64,000 nt of DNA from an uncultured Bacteroidota bacterium. Lineage in GTDB: Bacteria; Bacteroidota; Bacteroidia; Flavobacteriales; Flavobacteriaceae. The notes under the pieces are model-generated. The model was not told the origin of the DNA. It did not search any database and saw nothing but the letters and a program-made list of their open reading frames with translations. Location of the stretch: contig CABZIT010000002.1 in assembly GCA_902525795.1 (NCBI GenBank), forward strand, positions 1 through 64,000, read 5' to 3'. Each line of letters begins with the position of its first letter. Positions within the stretch are counted from its first letter, which is position 1. The position numbers and the translations under genes are program-made. Positions 61,692 to 64,000 of this stretch are shown here, piece after piece.

Positions 61692-64000
61692 ATGAATAGA
61701 TATTACATTTCTTTAATAATTTTCTTTTCATTTATTTTTTTAAATGCTAATGAAAAGAATGTCAAAGATTTTATTGGATTTTTCAATTTCAGTTATGATC
61801 AATCGAATGATAAAATATTTCTTATGGTTGATAAAATTGATCATGAATTTCTTTATGTAAGCTCACTTGCCACTGGAGTTGGTTCTAATGACATTGGCTT
61901 AGACAGAGGTCAACTTGGATCTGAAAGATTAGTTAAATTTATAAAAAGAGGTAATAAATTATTATTAGTACAACCAAATCTATATTACAGAGCAGAAACT
62001 GATAATTTGAGTGAGAAAAAAAGTGTTGATCAAGCGTTTGCAAAGTCAGTTTTATTTGGATTTAAGATAATTGATAAATATGAAGATTCATATAAAATTG
62101 ATTTTACTCCCTTTCTTAAATTTGATAGACATGGAGTTGCAAAAACATTAAAAAATAAAAATCAAGGATCATATTCCGTTGATCTATCTAAAAGTTCCAT
62201 TGAAATATTTAATACCAAAGCATTTCCTAGAAATGTTGAATTTGAAGCTCTCCTAACATTTTCTGGTGATGCAATAGGAAACTTAGTACGTAGTGTTGTT
62301 CCGGATCCAAATAATATTACGTTAACACAACATCACTCATTTATTCAATTGCCAGACAATGATTATCAGCCCAGAAAATTTGACCCAAGGAGTGGGGCTA
62401 TTTTTATAGAATTTATGGATTATTCAACACCAGTTGATCAAGAAATGGTTAAAAAATATATTATAAGGCATCGCTTGAAAAAAAAGAATCCAAGTTTAGC
62501 AGTTTCAGAAGCTGTAGAGCCGATTATTTATTATTTAGATCCAGGAACACCTGAACCGGTCAAATCTGCATTAATTGATGGTGCATCTTGGTGGAATGAA
62601 GCTTATGAGTCAATTGGTTTTAAAAATGCTTTTCAAGTCAAAGTTTTGCCTGAAAATATTGATCCCATGGATTGTCGCTATAATGTCATTCAATGGGTCC
62701 ATAGATCAACAAGAGGTTGGAGTTATGGAGCTAGCGTAGTTGACCCTAGAACGGGTGAAATTATCAAGGGTCATGTTAGTTTAGGAAGTTTAAGAATTAG
62801 ACAAGATTATATGATTGCACAAGCACTTTCTAAAGACCCTTTTAAAAATAAAAGTAATAACGAGAAAATGCTTGATTTAGCACTTTCAAGAATAAGACAA
62901 TTAAGTGCACATGAGATTGGTCATACCTTGGGTTTTGCTCACAATTTTGCAGCTAGCACGAACAATAGATCATCCGTAATGGATTATCCGCACCCATTAA
63001 TTGAAATAAAAGACAATGAAATTTATTTTAATAACGCATATGATTCAGGAATTGGTGAATGGGATAAAATAACTGTAGCTTATAGCTACTCTGAGTCAAA
63101 AGGAAACCAAAATGAGCAGAAGGAATTAAATAATATTCTGAATAATGCAACAGCAAAAGGTTATAGATTTATTAGTGATTATGACGCAAGATCACTGGAT
63201 GGTTCACATGCTTTTGCTCATTTATGGGATAATGGAGATGTTGCTTATGAAGGATTAGATGATGTTATCAATATTCGAAGAAAAGCTATCCAAAATTTTT
63301 CAGAATTCAATGTCCCAAAAGGTTCTCCTAACTCGTTACTTGAAGATGTTTTTGTTCCACTGTATTTTTTTCACAGGTACCAAACTGAAGCTGCGGCAAA
63401 AATTATTGCAGGAATGGATTATAATTATTCTTTAACAGGAAGTAATCAAAGTCAGTTTAGTTACTTAGATAAAAGCACCCAGTTAGATGCTCTCAGCTCT
63501 TTAATGAAAACATTAGAAGCTGATTTTTTAGCGATTCCAAAAGATAAGTTAGAACTATTTCCACCGAGAGCATTTGGTTATCCAAGAACGAGAGAATCCT
63601 TCAAATCTAATTTAGGGCCTGCTTTTGATCCATTTTCTGCAAGTGAAACATCAGCTGATATGACCTTGAGTTTAATTTTAAGACCTAAAAGACTCAATAG
63701 ATTAATTTACCAACATGCATTGGATAACTCTAATTTGAGTTTAAATGAATTATATGATTATATTTCTGAAAAAACAATTTTTTTAAACAACTCCTCTAAT
63801 TTATCTCGTGATGATTCATATTTAAATGAAATACAACACATTGTGAATTTAACTCTGCTAAAAAGGATTTTTTCTGTTATTAATGATGAGTCAAGTTCAT
63901 TTCAAGTTAAAAGCATAAGCAATGATTTTTTAAATAAATTATCAAGGGAATTCAGCTCTAAAAAAAATAGGAACTTAAAACTTTCAAAATACTCAGATTA
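61692..64000 (+). CDS. Zinc-dependent metalloprotease (DUF5117/DUF5118-type), 3' end cut by window edge
   Basis: Open plus frame from ATG 61692 (MNRYYISLIIFFSFIFLNANEKNVKDFIGFFNFSYDQ...) to the window end; zinc motif LSAHEIGHTLGFAHNFAAS and SSVMDYPHP Met-turn. Confidence 0.85.
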   Translation, partial: MNRYYISLIIFFSFIFLNANEKNVKDFIGFFNFSYDQSNDKIFLMVDKIDHEFLYVSSLATGVGSNDIGLDRGQLGSERLVKFIKRGNKLLLVQPNLYYRAETDNLSEKKSVDQAFAKSVLFGFKIIDKYEDSYKIDFTPFLKFDRHGVAKTLKNKNQGSYSVDLSKSSIEIFNTKAFPRNVEFEALLTFSGDAIGNLVRSVVPDPNNITLTQHHSFIQLPDNDYQPRKFDPRSGAIFIEFMDYSTPVDQEMVKKYIIRHRLKKKNPSLAVSEAVEPIIYYLDPGTPEPVKSALIDGASWWNEAYESIGFKNAFQVKVLPENIDPMDCRYNVIQWVHRSTRGWSYGASVVDPRTGEIIKGHVSLGSLRIRQDYMIAQALSKDPFKNKSNNEKMLDLALSRIRQLSAHEIGHTLGFAHNFAASTNNRSSVMDYPHPLIEIKDNEIYFNNAYDSGIGEWDKITVAYSYSESKGNQNEQKELNNILNNATAKGYRFISDYDARSLDGSHAFAHLWDNGDVAYEGLDDVINIRRKAIQNFSEFNVPKGSPNSLLEDVFVPLYFFHRYQTEAAAKIIAGMDYNYSLTGSNQSQFSYLDKSTQLDALSSLMKTLEADFLAIPKDKLELFPPRAFGYPRTRESFKSNLGPAFDPFSASETSADMTLSLILRPKRLNRLIYQHALDNSNLSLNELYDYISEKTIFLNNSSNLSRDDSYLNEIQHIVNLTLLKRIFSVINDESSSFQVKSISNDFLNKLSREFSSKKNRNLKLSKYSD

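Noticed and set aside
1-64000. CRISPR, IS/transposase, prophage, restriction or toxin-antitoxin genes.
   Set aside because: Nothing convincing found by reading ORFs and gaps; no regular direct repeats or integrase/transposase motifs seen.

Overview
This is an AT-rich Bacteroidota (probably marine Flavobacteriaceae) chromosomal segment. All product calls come from reading the translations; no database was searched. (1) 1-1764: 3'-truncated secreted protein with repeated DGW-type domains. (2) ~2.2-13.4 kb: sulfated-glycan polysaccharide utilisation locus (PUL) with GH128-like hydrolase, sulfatase, SusC, SusD and sulfatase in one minus-strand operon, plus a divergent third sulfatase. (3) M1 peptidase; leucine operon with two LeuA-family genes (leuA-leuC-leuD-leuA2-leuB); galM; VPS10/BNR protein; M43 metalloprotease. 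(4) ~27.9-31.5 kb: two unlisted small ORFs, tRNA-Ser(UGA), and a large lamin-tail-domain T9SS substrate directly followed by a 49-aa exported-peptide gene. (5) Housekeeping genes: RibBA with a degenerate GTP cyclohydrolase II half, LptF/G, LolA-like, FtsK, NhaC, PLP lyase, Lpd, TilS, ALDH, RluA, PanB, DnaK, thioesterase, CPBP, FtcD, HutI, FumC, TonB-dependent receptor, ArsC-like. (6) prfB with a canonical +1 frameshift site, whose 5' part is missing from the ORF track. (7) A 3'-truncated zinc metalloprotease at the right edge. The best leads are the LTD protein/49-aa peptide pair, the sulfatase plus GH128-like PUL, a sigma-54-like promoter upstream of dnaK, and the near-universal zero-gap or interlocking convergent gene ends. 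I found no CRISPR array, IS element, prophage or rRNA.
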